A DNA stretch of 64,000 nt from assembly GCF_019204025.1 (NCBI RefSeq), contig NZ_JAGSPB010000002.1, positions 124,001-188,000 on the forward strand, given 5' to 3'. The notes beneath the pieces are model-generated. The model searched no databases and was not told where the DNA came from. It saw only the letters and a list, made by a program, of their open reading frames with translations. This DNA is from Erythrobacter ani. Its GTDB lineage: Bacteria; Pseudomonadota; Alphaproteobacteria; Sphingomonadales; Sphingomonadaceae. Shown here in pieces: positions 7,620 to 16,544 of the stretch. The position numbers were made by a program, and so were the translations under genes. Position 1 is the first letter of the stretch. Every line of letters starts with the position of its first letter.

Positions 7620-8431
7620 CCTCCGTCCGACAGCCGTCTCACCGCATGGTGACCCAGCGGCCCCTGACCTGCCCCAAAGCCCGGTGCATTTTCAATTGCA
7701 CTGCGCACGAAATTCCGTCCCAGCCGGACGGCGTGCTCAAGCGGCTGACCGTGGCCGAGCAGGACCGCGATTGCCGATGACAGCGTGCAGCCTGTGCCAT
7801 GGGTATGTTTCGTGTCGATCCGCGCGTGATCGAATTGCACGGCACGCTGATCCGGCACGTAGAGGATGTCGATGATCCGGGCATCGCTCGTATGTCCGCC
7901 TTTCGCCAGAACTGCTGCTCCTGTTTTGTGCGACAACTCCTCAGCAGCGCCCGCCATTTGCGCGGTGTCAGTCAGATTGCGTTCGAGAAGGTGGCCGAGT
8001 TCCGGCAGGTTGGGTGTGACGAGGGTGGCGAGAGGGAACAGCTTTTCGCGCATTGCTGCAATCGCGTCAGGCGCGATCAGGGCGGCGCCGCTGGTGGAGA
8101 TCATCACCGGATCGAGCACGATTGGTGCTTCGACGCCGGCAAGCGCATCGGCAACATGCTCGATGATGTCGGTATCGTGAAGCATGCCAATCTTGATGGC
8201 GTCGACGCCGATATCGTCGATGCACGACATGATCTGTTTGCCGACCACCTCTCCTGACATCGGCGCGATTGCCTGGACTCCGAGGGTGTTCTGTGCGGTG
8301 ACCGCCGTGATCGCGGTCATCGCATATCCGCCCAGCATCGCGATTGTCTTAATATCGGCCTGGATGCCTGCGCCGCCGGAAGAATCAGAGCCGGCTATTG
8401 CAAGGATGCGGGGCGCGGGCCGTTCAGTCAT
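7616..8431 (-). CDS. thiD: Hydroxymethylpyrimidine / phosphomethylpyrimidine kinase ThiD
   Basis: 271 residues. ThiD phosphorylates HMP and HMP-P to HMP-PP for thiamine synthesis. The ribokinase-fold hallmarks are seen: RILAIAGSDSSGGAGIQADIKTI at the N-terminus, MTAITAVTAQNT, VLDPVMISTSGA, VTPNLPEL, and the C-terminal anion-hole motif THGTGCTLSSAIA. Convergent with the LOG gene, stops sharing CTAG. The start (8431) overlaps the upstream zinc-protein stop by ATGA. Confidence 0.93.
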   Translation of the reverse strand: MTERPAPRILAIAGSDSSGGAGIQADIKTIAMLGGYAMTAITAVTAQNTLGVQAIAPMSGEVVGKQIMSCIDDIGVDAIKIGMLHDTDIIEHVADALAGVEAPIVLDPVMISTSGAALIAPDAIAAMREKLFPLATLVTPNLPELGHLLERNLTDTAQMAGAAEELSHKTGAAVLAKGGHTSDARIIDILYVPDQRAVQFDHARIDTKHTHGTGCTLSSAIAVLLGHGQPLEHAVRLGRNFVRSAIENAPGFGAGQGPLGHHAVRRLSDGG

Positions 8432-8652
8432 CCTTTGAATTTTCGTGTCGTCGATGGTGGAAAGTCATCGTGGAGCGCGGCGGCGCGGGTGGGGCGATCC
8501 ATCAACTCGCCTCCGCAGTTGGGGCACTGATCGTCCAGCTTTTCCGCGCAGGATGCGCAAAATGTGCATTCGAAGCTGCAGATGAAACCGCCGGGATTTT
8601 CAGCAGGGAGATCGCTGCCGCAGCGTTCGCAATCGGGGCGCATTTCGAGCAT
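8428..8652 (-). CDS. DUF1272 zinc-ribbon-like protein
   Basis: 74 residues. The arrangement MRPDCERCGSDLPAENPGGFICSFECTFCASCAEKLDDQCPNCGGEL with eight or more Cys residues is the DUF1272 pattern and most likely binds two zinc ions. Function unknown. Its stop overlaps the thiD start, so the two are co-translated; glmM ends just upstream at the other side of a 15-base gap. Confidence 0.85.
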   Translation of the reverse strand: MLEMRPDCERCGSDLPAENPGGFICSFECTFCASCAEKLDDQCPNCGGELMDRPTRAAALHDDFPPSTTRKFKG

Positions 8653-8667
8653 GGATTGATTCCTTCT

Positions 8668-10005
8668 TCAGGCAGCGACGCGAACCGCGTCGCAGACCCG
8701 GTCGACCACCGTTTCAACCTGCGCCGCGTCGTCGCCTTCGGCCATCACTCGGATCACCGGTTCTGTGCCGGACGGACGAATGACCAGTCGGCCCTTGCCC
8801 ACAAGTTCGCTTTCGACATCGGCGATCACTGCGCGGACCTGTTCATTGCCGAGTGGGGAATCACCTTCGTAACGGACATTCTTGAGCAATTGCGGAACCG
8901 GATCGAACAGATGCAGGATTTCGCTCGCGGGCTTTTTCGAATGGACAAGGCTGGCGAGCACGCGCAGCGCTGCAACGGTGCCGTCGCCTGTGGTGCCGTG
9001 ATCGAGCAGGATCATGTGGCCCGACTGCTCGCCGCCGACGTTGAAACCACCTTCCTTCATGCGCTCCAGCACATAACGATCGCCGACTTTGGTGCGCTCG
9101 AGTGTGAGGCCGAGGCTGTCGAGATATCGTTCCAGGCCGAGATTGGACATGACGGTCGAAACGACGCCGCCGCCCGTAAGCGCGCCTTTTTCGTGCATGC
9201 GGGTCGCGATGAGAGCCATGATCTGGTCGCCGTCGACTGCCTGGCCCTTCTCATCGACCACGATCAGACGATCGGCATCGCCGTCGAGGGCGATGCCGAT
9301 ATCGGCCTTTTCCTCGACCACCTTCGCCTGAAGCGCCTCGATCGACGTCGATCCGACACCATCATTGATATTCCTCCCATCTGGGGACACGCCGAGCGTG
9401 ACGATCTCTGCGCCGAGCTCCCAGATGGCGGACGGGGCGACTTGATAAGCGGCGCCGTGAGCGCAATCGACCACGACTTTCAGCCCATCGAAGCGGACAT
9501 CGCTGGCAACCGAGTCCTTGACCGCGTGGATGTACCGGCCCCTGGCGTCCTCGATGCGCCTTGCACGCCCGATAGCCTCGGCTTCGGCGAGGTCGGGCTC
9601 CGTCTCGAGCAGGTGCTCGATTTCAGCTTCGGCCTCGTCCGACAGCTTGAAGCCGTCGGGCCCGAAAAGCTTGATCCCGTTATCGGCGTACGGGTTGTGG
9701 CTCGCGGAAATCATGACGCCGAGGTCGGCGCGCATTTCTCTGGTGAGCAAGGCGATCGCCGGCGTGGGGAGGGGGCCTGTCATGATGACGTCCATGCCCA
9801 CACTGGTAAAGCCTGCCACGAGGGCGCTTTCCATCATGTACCCAGACAGCCGCGTGTCCTTGCCAATGACAACGCGGTGGCGGTGCTTGCCGCGGACAAA
9901 GTAATTCCCCGCTGCCTGGCCGACTCGCATTGCCGTCTTCGCGGTCATTACGTCGGCGTTGGTGCGGCCCCTGATCCCGTCTGTGCCGAAAAACTTGCGT
10001 GTCAT
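8668..10005 (-). CDS. glmM: Phosphoglucosamine mutase GlmM
   Basis: 445 residues, the usual length. GlmM converts glucosamine-6-phosphate to glucosamine-1-phosphate for UDP-GlcNAc, hence for peptidoglycan and LPS. Seen: FGTDGIRG at the N-terminus, the phosphoserine loop [14 protein letters not shown] with S102, the metal loop ALDGDADRL, sugar-binding GGEQSGH, and phosphate-binding [14 protein letters not shown]. It heads a minus-strand group glmM - DUF1272 - thiD. Confidence 0.96.
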   Translation of the reverse strand: MTRKFFGTDGIRGRTNADVMTAKTAMRVGQAAGNYFVRGKHRHRVVIGKDTRLSGYMMESALVAGFTSVGMDVIMTGPLPTPAIALLTREMRADLGVMISASHNPYADNGIKLFGPDGFKLSDEAEAEIEHLLETEPDLAEAEAIGRARRIEDARGRYIHAVKDSVASDVRFDGLKVVVDCAHGAAYQVAPSAIWELGAEIVTLGVSPDGRNINDGVGSTSIEALQAKVVEEKADIGIALDGDADRLIVVDEKGQAVDGDQIMALIATRMHEKGALTGGGVVSTVMSNLGLERYLDSLGLTLERTKVGDRYVLERMKEGGFNVGGEQSGHMILLDHGTTGDGTVAALRVLASLVHSKKPASEILHLFDPVPQLLKNVRYEGDSPLGNEQVRAVIADVESELVGKGRLVIRPSGTEPVIRVMAEGDDAAQVETVVDRVCDAVRVAA

Positions 10006-10107
10006 GCTGAACTGGTACCTGTGATTGATCGCGACAATTTGTCAGGCGCTTCTGGCGCGGTTATCGCCAGAAAGAAAGGGCGACAGGGATCGAAGGGAGC
10101 CGTTTTC

Positions 10108-11385
10108 TTGGATAATTCTAAAGGCAAGGCGGGCGATAGCAGTTTCGAACTGGTTGCCGTCCGGCTGCCGGTGCTGGCGACATTCGCGTCGCTGCTCCTT
10201 GGGCTAGCGGCAGGAGTAGGCGCGGCCGACCTCGCTATGGCCCCGTGGCTGCAAGACAGCATCGCGCTGATCGGGACGCTGTGGCTTCGCGCGCTTCAGA
10301 TGACAATCATCCCGCTGGTTGCGAGCCTTCTGGTGCTCGGTATCGTGCAGATGATCACGGCCGCTCGCGCTGGAACGGCGTCGATCACGTTTCTTGCACT
10401 TGTTTTCGCCGTTCTGATAGCTGGCGGCATTTTCACTGCTATTGCGATGCCGCTCCTGTTGCAGATTGCGCCCATTCCGGAGGCGGCAGCCGGTTTCCTC
10501 GCAAATGTCCCGCAAGACGAGCAGATCGTGCCAGGCATCCTCGATTTCGCGGAATCGCTGATAGCGTCGAACGTCTTCGCAGCGGCGGCCAACACGGCGA
10601 TGCTTCCGCTCACAATCTTTTTTGCCGTTTTTGCAGTCGCGATCGCGAAGTTGCCGAACGATCAAGGCCGCACGCTGCTCGGGTTCTTCCATGCGCTCGC
10701 CAATGCGATGCTGCTCATAATCGGTTGGGTGCTGTGGATCGCGCCTTTAGGGGTCGCGGCTCTGGCATTTGGGGTTGGCCTGCGAAGCGGTGGCGGAGCG
10801 TTCGCAGCGTTAGGGCATTATATCCTCGTCGTATCGGCCATGGGCGGGTTTATCTTTGTGCTCGCCTACGTGATGGCATCGTTGCTTGGCGGGATCAGTC
10901 CAGCCCGTTTCGCCTCGGCGGTTCTGCCGGCCCAAGCGGTCGCGATATCGACGCAAAGCTCGCTTGCAAGTCTCCCGGCGATGCTCGACAGCTCCAATCG
11001 GTTGGGCGTGAAGTCCGCCACCAGCGAATTCGTCCTGCCCTTGGCTGTCGCGATCTTTCGCTCGACCAGCGTTGCGATGAATCTGGCCGTTGCGCTTTAC
11101 GTCGCTGCCTTGGCAGGCATCGAGATATCAGCGGCTCTGATCGTGGTGGGGATCCTTGTAGCCGTGATCATCAGTATCGGATCCGTGAGCCTGCCAGGGT
11201 CGATCAGTTTCGTCGTTTCGATCGGTCCGATCGCGCTCGCGATGGGAGTGCCGATCGAGCCGCTGGCATTGCTCGTCGCTGTTGAAATGCTGCCTGACAT
11301 CATGCGTACGCTTGCGAACGTGACGATGAATGTTTCGGTCGTTTCTATTGTTGACAGATGGACAGGACGCGAACGCGCCGACTAG
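10108..11385 (+). CDS. Dicarboxylate/amino acid:cation symporter (DAACS/SDF family)
   Basis: About 425 residues from TTG 10108, which has GAAGGGAG eight bases upstream. The reading frame is open much further upstream, but that part is antisense to glmM and has no transporter character. Eight or more hydrophobic segments are seen. Family motifs: LRALQMTIIPLVASLLVLGI, the serine-rich hairpin STQSSLASLPAML, and GSVSLPGSISF near hairpin 2 with a C-terminal MRTLANVTMNVSVVSIVDRW. It probably imports glutamate, aspartate or C4-dicarboxylates with Na+ or H+. It is convergent with ecfG (4-base overlap). Confidence 0.85.
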   Translation: MDNSKGKAGDSSFELVAVRLPVLATFASLLLGLAAGVGAADLAMAPWLQDSIALIGTLWLRALQMTIIPLVASLLVLGIVQMITAARAGTASITFLALVFAVLIAGGIFTAIAMPLLLQIAPIPEAAAGFLANVPQDEQIVPGILDFAESLIASNVFAAAANTAMLPLTIFFAVFAVAIAKLPNDQGRTLLGFFHALANAMLLIIGWVLWIAPLGVAALAFGVGLRSGGGAFAALGHYILVVSAMGGFIFVLAYVMASLLGGISPARFASAVLPAQAVAISTQSSLASLPAMLDSSNRLGVKSATSEFVLPLAVAIFRSTSVAMNLAVALYVAALAGIEISAALIVVGILVAVIISIGSVSLPGSISFVVSIGPIALAMGVPIEPLALLVAVEMLPDIMRTLANVTMNVSVVSIVDRWTGRERAD

Positions 11386-12005
11386 GCTTTTGCGGCCGCT
11401 TCGCCTTTTCCTGCGGCAACATCATCAAGCTCTTCAAGTATGGCGCGGTGCGCGCTGTCATCATCGATTGATCGCCGCGGAATGTCGCCGTCGGCCAGCA
11501 TCGAATTGAGGGTTGCACGCGCACGGCCCACGCGGCTCTTGATGGTGCCGACTGCACAGCCGCAGATATTCGCCGCCTCTTCGTAAGAGAAACCGCCAGC
11601 ACCAACCAGCAGAAGCGCCTCGCGGCGTTCGGGCGGTAGCGTCAACAATGCGCGGTGCATGTCGGAAAGGTGGAGCGGTTCTTCCTGTCCAGCAGGCGCT
11701 GTCAGGATGCGTTCGGCCACTCCTTCATCATATTCGCCGCGAAACCGATTGCGACGCATGTCCGTGAGATAGGCGTTACGCAGGATCACGAAGGTCCATG
11801 CCCGCATGGACGTACCCGGCTCGAAGCGATCCTGCGCGGCCCAGGCTTTCAGCATGGTTTCCTGCACGAGATCGTCAGCCATGTCGGGTCGACCGCAAAG
11901 ACCGCGTGCAAATGCACGCAGATGAGGGACGACTTCGGTAAGCTCACGCTTGAAGTCGGCCTTTTCCGAAGCTGTTCGCTTCGGCAGCTCTTTCTTTTCG
12001 GCCAT
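11382..12005 (-). CDS. ecfG: General stress response ECF sigma factor EcfG
   Basis: 207 residues. Region 2 (LRAFARGLCGRPDMADDLVQETMLKAWAAQDRFEPGTSMRAWTFVILRNAYLTDMRRNR) and region 4 (LPPERREALLLVGAGGFSYEEAANICGCAVGTIKSRVGRARATL) are complete and match the ECF15/EcfG class. EcfG is held by anti-sigma factor NepR and released when phosphorylated PhyR binds NepR. It is coupled to nepR (TGATG overlap at 12003-12007) and preceded by a consensus EcfG promoter, so it should be autoregulated. Confidence 0.94.
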   Translation of the reverse strand: MAEKKELPKRTASEKADFKRELTEVVPHLRAFARGLCGRPDMADDLVQETMLKAWAAQDRFEPGTSMRAWTFVILRNAYLTDMRRNRFRGEYDEGVAERILTAPAGQEEPLHLSDMHRALLTLPPERREALLLVGAGGFSYEEAANICGCAVGTIKSRVGRARATLNSMLADGDIPRRSIDDDSAHRAILEELDDVAAGKGEAAAKA

Positions 12006-12214
12006 CAGTCCCTTTTTCCTTCTTTGGAAGGAGGGACATCATCGCCGTCTTCATCCAGTTTGGCCAGCAGATCCTTGAAACTGTCTGGCAGAGGTTCTTC
12101 CACCACGGCATCATACAGATGCCGTAGGCCATCGGCCCATTCTGGCGAAGCGCCATCACCCGTTGTCTTTGCGGCGCGGCGTTCGTTCTCGTTTTCGCGT
12201 TCGTTTCGCGGCAT
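12005..12214 (-). CDS. nepR: Anti-sigma factor NepR
   Basis: 69 residues. The core LRHLYDAVVEEPLPDSFKDLLAKLDE is the two-helix NepR signature that clamps EcfG and is mimicked by PhyR. N- and C-terminal tails are charged and probably disordered. It is located directly before ecfG, as in most Alphaproteobacteria, with a TGATG overlap. Confidence 0.94.
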   Translation of the reverse strand: MPRNERENENERRAAKTTGDGASPEWADGLRHLYDAVVEEPLPDSFKDLLAKLDEDGDDVPPSKEGKRD

Positions 12215-12303
12215 ATCGCAGTCTGCCTTGATCCCATGGCTTCGAGCTTCAGTCGCTCAGCAATTCTTCGGTCCCTTGCGGCACCGTCTGTTCGTGTGGT
12301 TTG

Positions 12304-12330
12304 GGAACGATGCGACCATAGTTTGGTTCC
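12304..12330. promoter_or_regulatory. Bidirectional EcfG-type promoter element between nepR-ecfG and the kinase
   Basis: On the minus strand GGAAC (12330-12326) is followed after 16 bases by CGTT (12309-12306), a perfect match to the EcfG consensus and correctly oriented toward nepR. On the plus strand the same DNA reads GGAAC (12304-12308), 16 bases, then GGTT (12325-12328), pointing at the kinase start 32 bases away. The two promoters lie on top of each other. Confidence 0.8.
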
Positions 12331-12359
12331 GTCCACATACACACGCGACAAAGAAAGAC

Positions 12360-14087
12360 ATGGGAATCCACACTTCCAATCCTGACTTGCAGCGCTCAGC
12401 GGAGAATACGCAGCCTGGCCGGCGAAAGCGTTTCTCCAGCCGTGGCCGCACGCGTCGCTGGTTGCTGGATTACCCTCGCGCCATACCTCTTATGATCTTT
12501 GCGGCGATCGCAGCCGTGACAGTGCTCAGCGTGTTTTCGATCGAGAGCAACGTTAGAGCGCGCGAAACCGCGCAGATGAGCAAATACGGGCAATCGATCG
12601 CTTCCGCGCTTGAGCGCCGCGGCAACAGCTTCTCGGCCTATCTTCGCGCGGGCGCCGCATTGTTTTCAAGCGTCGAGGAAGTCACTCCGCAAGTATTCAA
12701 TCAATTCGTCAGCGAGCTGCGCCTGAATATCGAATATGAAGGATCAGAAGGCATCGGTTGGGCCGCTATTGCTTCTCCATCGGATGACGGGATATTTGAT
12801 GGGAGTACAGGCACACTTCAGCCCGATTTTGCACCCCCGGAAACGGCCTCGCTACGCACTGCTCCTGTCACGTACCTGTCACCAGATAGCGAGCGAAATC
12901 TGCGAACGCTGGGATACAACATGTATTCCGATCCGGTTCGCGCAGCCGCAATGGACGAAGCGCGGCAAACGGTACGGCCAACCGCATCTGGCAAGGTCTC
13001 CCTTACATACGAAGAAGGGGACGACGCGCCTGGCTTTGCTATCTTCATGCCTGTTTACGGCGGCGATCCTGTGACGCGCGATAGCGAAACCAGTCTGGCA
13101 GGCTTTGTATACAGCACCATCAATGCAGAGCGTTTCGTTGATTCGGCCATAGAGAACGCTGACGCATCGGATCTCGGCCTTCGACTCTACGATGGCGCGA
13201 TCGCCCCGGAGCGCTTGCTGGTGACACGCGCGCTGGAAGACGAACCTACGCACGAGATCGAGCGCGCGGTTTCCATCGGCAATCGTGAGCTCGTTCTGGT
13301 CGTCGAATCCGATGATCCACAAATGCTCTCTCCGCTGTCGATGGTGACTTTGCTGTTTGGCTTGGCAGTGGCCAGTTTGCTGATGTTGCTGGCGCGGCTG
13401 TTGACCAGGCAGGCAGCCGAGGACCAGTCGAGGCTCGCCTTTTTCGAAGAGCAGCACTCCATTCGCAATTCCCTGACCCGTGAACTCAATCACCGGGTCA
13501 AGAACACGCTGGCGAATGTATTATCGATCCTGTCCCTGACGCGTCGGCGCAGCACCGATCTGGACGAATTCGCGGACAGTCTTGAGGGACGCATAAGGTC
13601 GCTATCAGCGACGCATGACCTCTTGACCGGGACCGACTGGGGTACGACGCCCCTCAAGGCGATTGTGGAGGCGGAATTGCAGCACTTTCGTAAAGGTGCG
13701 GAAAATAGCGTTTCGATCGAGGGCCCTCCCGTCGATCTCGCTCCCAATGATGCCTTGTCGTTCGGCTTGGCGATCCACGAATTAGCGACCAATGCGGCCA
13801 AATTCGGTTCGTTAAGCGTTCCCCACGGAGAAGTGGCCATCGCCTGGAAGCTTCTCGACAAAAATCTCGCCGAGGTGGAATGGGTGGAGCGCTGCGGTCC
13901 CGCAGTCCCCACAGCACGCAGCCGTGGCTTCGGCACCGACCTTATCGAAAAGATCGTGGCGCACGAATTGAAGCAGCCGGTCGAGCTGAGCTTCGAAAAA
14001 GACGGGGTGCGCTGCAAGTTGCGCGTCCCGGTGCGCCGGCGCGATCAGTTCCAAATCCGCGAGGAAGCGGAAGCGAAAGCGGGTTGA
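12360..14087 (+). CDS. CHASE-domain HWE/HisKA_2 histidine kinase of the general stress response
   Basis: 575 residues from ATG 12360 (AAAGAAAG just upstream). Layout: basic cytoplasmic N-terminus (1-40), TM helix about 41-61, extracytoplasmic CHASE-like sensor about 80-310 (SEGIGWAAIASP, FMPVYGGDP, LAGFVYSTINAERF), TM helix about 326-347, then a HWE/HisKA_2 kinase with phosphoacceptor H378 in RELNHRVKNTLANVLSI and N-box HELATNAAKFGSLS (473-486). Such kinases phosphorylate PhyR (PhyK/PakF-type roles). It is divergent from nepR-ecfG, convergent with phyR, and has its own EcfG-like promoter. The signal sensed cannot be told from sequence. Confidence 0.88.
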   Translation: MGIHTSNPDLQRSAENTQPGRRKRFSSRGRTRRWLLDYPRAIPLMIFAAIAAVTVLSVFSIESNVRARETAQMSKYGQSIASALERRGNSFSAYLRAGAALFSSVEEVTPQVFNQFVSELRLNIEYEGSEGIGWAAIASPSDDGIFDGSTGTLQPDFAPPETASLRTAPVTYLSPDSERNLRTLGYNMYSDPVRAAAMDEARQTVRPTASGKVSLTYEEGDDAPGFAIFMPVYGGDPVTRDSETSLAGFVYSTINAERFVDSAIENADASDLGLRLYDGAIAPERLLVTRALEDEPTHEIERAVSIGNRELVLVVESDDPQMLSPLSMVTLLFGLAVASLLMLLARLLTRQAAEDQSRLAFFEEQHSIRNSLTRELNHRVKNTLANVLSILSLTRRRSTDLDEFADSLEGRIRSLSATHDLLTGTDWGTTPLKAIVEAELQHFRKGAENSVSIEGPPVDLAPNDALSFGLAIHELATNAAKFGSLSVPHGEVAIAWKLLDKNLAEVEWVERCGPAVPTARSRGFGTDLIEKIVAHELKQPVELSFEKDGVRCKLRVPVRRRDQFQIREEAEAKAG

Positions 14088-14089
14088 AT

Positions 14090-14884
14090 TCAATCCAGCG
14101 GGCGGGTCGATCCGAAGAACAGCGCCTGGCTGATCGCGGCGCGCACGGTTTGCTCTTGAAAGGGCTTGGTGACCAGATAAGTGGGTTCAGGGCGGTCACC
14201 GGTCAAAAGCCGTTCGGGATAGGCCGTGATGAAGATAACCGGAACCTTCGCAATCGCCAGAATGTCGTCGACCGCGTCGAGACCCGACGATCCGTCGGCG
14301 AGCTGGATGTCTGCAAGCACCAGCCCGGGCGTATTGTTCTCAACGACTTCCTTCGCCTGAGTCCGCGTCGCGGCAGTTCCGCAGATGTCGTGACCGAGCG
14401 AGGAGACGAGGTCTTCGAGCTGCATCGAGATCAAGGGTTCGTCTTCGATAATCAGCACAGATGTTGCCTGTTCGCGATCGATCTCGCTGATCGCTTCCGA
14501 CACAAGTGTTTCGATTTCCGCGGTATCGAGGCCCATGATCTTTCCGGCGTCCGCTGCGGAAAAATCTTCCAGCGTGGTAAGCAGTAGAGCCTGACGGTTC
14601 AGCGGAGTGATCGATCCCAATCGGGTCTGCACCCCGGCTTCATGCTCGCTGCTGGCTGGGTCGACAGGCTCGACCTCAACGTTGGCGCTCGACCAGACTT
14701 TGTTAAAGGCGCTGTATAGCGGAATGCGCCCGCCATCGAGCGAGGCCTTAAGTTCCTCGTCGGCAAGTGCGGCTTCCAAGGTTGCGCGAACGAAAGCATC
14801 GCCGGTGGTCTGCGAGCCGGTCAACGCGCGTGCGTATCGACGGAGAAACGGAAGGTTTGCTGCAACTTGTTGACCCAACGACAT
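14090..14884 (-). CDS. phyR: General stress response regulator PhyR
   Basis: 264 residues from ATG 14884; a start at 14911 would add nine residues, but the family begins MSLGQQ...LPFLRRYARALTGSQ. Residues 1-135 form the sigma-like domain that mimics EcfG and captures NepR. Residues 141-260 form a receiver domain with acidic pair E147/D148, phosphoacceptor D192 (LVLADIQL), and Lys in VTKPFQ. Phosphorylation opens the protein, which binds NepR and frees EcfG. GGAAAGCGAG upstream serves as ribosome site. I found no EcfG consensus directly upstream. Confidence 0.95.
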   Translation of the reverse strand: MSLGQQVAANLPFLRRYARALTGSQTTGDAFVRATLEAALADEELKASLDGGRIPLYSAFNKVWSSANVEVEPVDPASSEHEAGVQTRLGSITPLNRQALLLTTLEDFSAADAGKIMGLDTAEIETLVSEAISEIDREQATSVLIIEDEPLISMQLEDLVSSLGHDICGTAATRTQAKEVVENNTPGLVLADIQLADGSSGLDAVDDILAIAKVPVIFITAYPERLLTGDRPEPTYLVTKPFQEQTVRAAISQALFFGSTRPLD

Positions 14885-15108
14885 AAATACTCGCTTTCCA
14901 AAACTGCTCAAAGGCCGAGCTCGACGATCGGATCGGGGACTGGGCGCGGCGAAACCTGCCCTTTGCTCCCAATCGCCTGCCTCCTGATCGCTCAGCAGAC
15001 AAGCGGCATTGCGCCCGATGAAAAGCGCTTGCCGATATGAGGATTACAATCTCGCAGAGGTTTCGATCCGCAAAAATTCAATAAAGTCGAAAAAAATTGA
15101 AACCTCCG

Positions 15109-15133
15109 GGAACCCGTTCTTTGACAAGGCATT
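15109..15133 (+). promoter_or_regulatory. Possible EcfG-type promoter for the candidate small RNA
   Basis: GGAAC (15109-15113), 16 bases, then CATT (15130-15133), one base off CGTT. A start about 7 bases later would fall on G15140, exactly where the foldable RNA begins. A TTGACA (15121-15126) is also present but without a good -10 at the right distance. Confidence 0.4.
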
Positions 15134-15138
15134 ATGCT

Positions 15139-15223
15139 TGTATCACCGCCGAGACCCCCCTCCCGTCCAAGCGGCTGGTGATACGATCCCGAGGCCTCCA
15201 CTTTCCGAAGTGGAGGCCTTTTT
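15139..15223 (+). ncRNA. Candidate small RNA with exposed C-rich loop (GsrN-like architecture)
   Basis: No protein gene lies in 14912-15241. On the plus strand GTATCACC (15140-15147) pairs with GGTGATAC (15177-15184), continued by GCCG (15148-15151) with CGGC (15172-15175) across one bulged T. The 20-base loop contains ACCCCCCTCCC, an anti-Shine-Dalgarno-like run. Eight bases later a 12-bp terminator hairpin with T5 follows. The whole RNA would be about 85 nt. Caulobacter GsrN, a sigma-T dependent sRNA made near general-stress genes, also has a functional C-rich loop; here the RNA lies next to phyR. Sequence homology to GsrN is not claimed, only shape and context. Confidence 0.55.
15192..15223 (+). 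terminator. Rho-independent terminator
   Basis: AGGCCTCCACTT (15192-15203) pairs perfectly with AAGTGGAGGCCT (15208-15219) around TCCG, followed by TTTTT. It ends the candidate small RNA and may also end the minus-strand gene downstream. Confidence 0.9.
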
Positions 15224-15241
15224 CGTGCTCGATCCGCAAAA

Positions 15242-16402
15242 TCAGGTGAGAGCTTTCTCAAAAATCACGTATTCTCGATTGATCGAGCTTCCAATAGCGT
15301 CTGCAATGGCCACCATTCCCTGATTGTCCTCCAGCACCCAGCCGACTTCCCCACGCACCGATCCGAATTTCTCGTGTGCTTGCTTGCGAATTTCGCTGAT
15401 CATCATGAAGGCGAGCTGGCTTGCCAGACGGGAATTCTGGAATTCTTTCAACACGCCCATCAAGGGAACCCGCATACCGGCGCCCTTGGGATTTCTAAGC
15501 CATCGCAGCATCTTGAACCAGCCGAAGGGTAGAAGTTTGCCTTTGATATCCGCCAGCGGCTCATTGAGGTCGGGAAAGGTCAGCATGAATGCGACCGGTC
15601 TGCCATCGACCTCTCCGATCATGTTGAGCTCTTCATGGATGACGGGCTTCAGCTGTTTGCCAGCATGCTCGACCTCATGCGGTGTGAAGGGCACAAAACC
15701 CCAATTGTCCGACCACGCATCGTTTAGAATGGAGAGGATCGCTTCTACCTCTTCATCCCAGCGCTTTTTGTTGACCGGGCGCACGTTGATGCGGGCGTTG
15801 CGCTCTCCTGACTTGACGATGCGTTGCACGATCGGAGGGAATGCCTTCGATATGTCGAGATCGTAGGTATAGAGCGTTTTTGCCGGGCTATATCCGGCAT
15901 CCGCGATCCAGGATCGGTAATGTGCGGGGTGGTGGCCCATCATGATCATTGGCGCATGATCTTGCCCTTTGGTCAGTAGTCCCGGTTCTTCCCACATTGC
16001 CATCGATATGGGACCGAGGACCCTGGTCATTCCCTGGTCTTTCAGCCACTCCTCGGCCTTGTCGAGCAAAGCCTGGGCAACCGCTTCGTCTTCGGCATCG
16101 AAATAGCCGAACATGCCGGAACCTGGCCCGAAGCCCTGTTCGGGCCGCATCTCGAGCGCAAGTTCATCGATATGGGCAGAGATGCGGCCCACTTCTTTGC
16201 CAGCCCGATGGGCGATGAAAAACTGTGCCTGCGCGTGTTCGAAGAACGGGTTCTTCTGCGGCGAGACCAGTTCGATCCGTTCGCTGCGCAGCTGGGGAAC
16301 CGAATGCTCGACACGGGATGCGAAATCTCGTCCCAAATCGACAAATCGGGCGCGTCCGCGCTTGTCGTTGATCGCTTCAATGCTTATTTGTGCGTCAATC
16401 AC
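15242..16402 (-). CDS. Large GNAT-like N-acetyltransferase family protein
   Basis: About 386 residues from GTG 16402 (VIDAQISIEAIND); the frame remains open to a TTG at 16465. The middle holds features of an acetyltransferase-like fold (FFIAHRAGKEVGRISAHID, GMFGYFDAEDEAVAQALLDKAEEWLKDQG, RVLGPISMAMWEEPGLL), and the second half a second lobe with HEELNMIGEVDGRPVAFML. Proteins like this are annotated as 'N-acetyltransferase' or YghO-like in many proteobacteria. Substrate unknown. It stands alone, ending just after the terminator. Confidence 0.72.
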   Translation of the reverse strand: MIDAQISIEAINDKRGRARFVDLGRDFASRVEHSVPQLRSERIELVSPQKNPFFEHAQAQFFIAHRAGKEVGRISAHIDELALEMRPEQGFGPGSGMFGYFDAEDEAVAQALLDKAEEWLKDQGMTRVLGPISMAMWEEPGLLTKGQDHAPMIMMGHHPAHYRSWIADAGYSPAKTLYTYDLDISKAFPPIVQRIVKSGERNARINVRPVNKKRWDEEVEAILSILNDAWSDNWGFVPFTPHEVEHAGKQLKPVIHEELNMIGEVDGRPVAFMLTFPDLNEPLADIKGKLLPFGWFKMLRWLRNPKGAGMRVPLMGVLKEFQNSRLASQLAFMMISEIRKQAHEKFGSVRGEVGWVLEDNQGMVAIADAIGSSINREYVIFEKALT

Positions 16403-16544
16403 GCAGTTGGCCTCGTATTGATCTTCATCGGTGCGCTTTTGCCCTTGATCGGTCCCTACAAGCAAGCGGGCCGATCACACTTGCCAACACACTCTGTTTG
16501 GCCTTGCCGTATGTTTTGCGGTACAGGATGTTGAACTTGAAGTT

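Noticed and set aside
8398..10107. Long open frame on the plus strand running into the symporter gene
   Set aside because: It is antisense to glmM, has no domain character and no ribosome site; the transporter part begins at TTG 10108 with a good site.
11655..12359. Upstream extension of the histidine kinase frame
   Set aside because: It overlaps ecfG and nepR in antisense, and a Met with a ribosome site at 12360 fits the family layout.
14885..15108. EcfG promoter directly upstream of phyR
   Set aside because: I looked for GGAAC on the minus strand in this stretch and found none; phyR may be expressed from another type of promoter.
15009..15323. Plus-strand open frame of about 100 codons beside phyR
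   Set aside because: It runs through the strong terminator hairpin and the candidate RNA stem and has no family character.
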